NCBI GenBank assembly: GCA_049239925.1
Contig: JBMLTO010000029.1
Location: 1 to 13,138 of the forward strand
DNA length: 13,138 bases
Direction of reading: 5' to 3'
From: Legionella_A sp049239925
GTDB lineage: Bacteria; Pseudomonadota; Gammaproteobacteria; Legionellales; Legionellaceae
The stretch's first letter is position 1; every line of letters begins with the position of its first letter. The notes beneath the pieces were generated by a model, which saw only the letters and a program-made list of their open reading frames with translations, was not told where the DNA came from and made no database searches. The translations under genes and the position numbers were made by a program. Shown piece by piece: positions 13,024-13,138 of the stretch.

Positions 13024-13138
13024 ATGAAATCTAATCCCAGAGGAACAGCTGACCCAAGCCAACTATGAACGCTTATTCAGAGTATCGGAGGATGCGAATC
13101 CTGAACAAGCCATTCAAAGAATAGTCGGTGGTATGATG
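13024..13138 (+). pseudogene. Start of an unidentified gene with a frameshift at codon 2, cut by the window edge
   Basis: AGAGGA (13010-13015) lies 8 nt before ATG 13024, an excellent start. Read directly, that frame stops after 14 codons (TGA, ending 13068). One frame over, from 13028 to the window end, 37 codons are open (NLIPEEQLTQANYERLF, then RVSEDANPEQAIQRIVGGMM). Removing one A from the AAA at 13027-13029 joins the good start to this frame as MNLIPEEQL. I do not recognise the product. It could be a disrupted gene, a sequencing error, or a chance open frame. Confidence 0.4.

Overview
The window comes from an AT-rich gammaproteobacterial chromosome. The gene order sdhC-sdhD-sdhA-sdhB-sucA-sucB-sucC-sucD and the close match of these proteins to the E. 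coli family members (from memory) support that class. The order, the low GC and the orphan genes around it recall Legionellales (Legionella/Coxiella relatives). That placement is an inference and was not tested by a tree.

About 10 kb (roughly 1314-11534) is one minus-strand block for the middle of the TCA cycle. It encodes the four subunits of succinate dehydrogenase (complex II), the E1 and E2 subunits of 2-oxoglutarate dehydrogenase and both subunits of succinyl-CoA synthetase. Together they carry 2-oxoglutarate to succinyl-CoA, succinate and fumarate and deliver electrons to quinone. The E3 subunit (lpd) is not in the window. The last gene is pdxH, 4 nt after the sucD stop, so pyridoxal phosphate synthesis appears to share the transcript. 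A candidate promoter with an extended -10 lies about 90 bp before sdhC. Alternating ACGGA/TCCGT half-sites overlap it and a 16-bp palindrome lies in the leader. The largest gap inside the block is 181 nt, between sucC and sucD.

To the left, minus-strand 684-1061 encodes a small protein with a ribosome-modulation-factor-like segment and a C-terminal membrane helix. Plus-strand 250-633 encodes an SseB N-terminal-domain-like protein. The two genes converge on a 12-bp perfect hairpin. To the right, upstream of sdhC, is an orphan gene (11749-12384) whose C-terminus looks frameshifted.

Both ends carry mobile-element debris. A REP-like 62-bp repeat occurs at 48-109 and 12949-13010 (55 of 62 positions identical by eye). 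At the left edge the repeat is interrupted by what looks like the 5' end of a group II intron (minus strand, GTGTG start) running out of the window. At the right end are the 3' domains V and VI and the last ~57 codons of a group II intron reverse transcriptase/maturase, a 5'-truncated relic. The final 115 bases hold the start of an unidentified plus-strand gene that appears to have a one-base frameshift just after its start codon. I see no CRISPR array, rRNA, tRNA or clear new multi-gene system. The most unusual items are the promoter half-site array, the membrane-anchored RMF-like protein, the broken orphan gene and the repeat/intron junctions.
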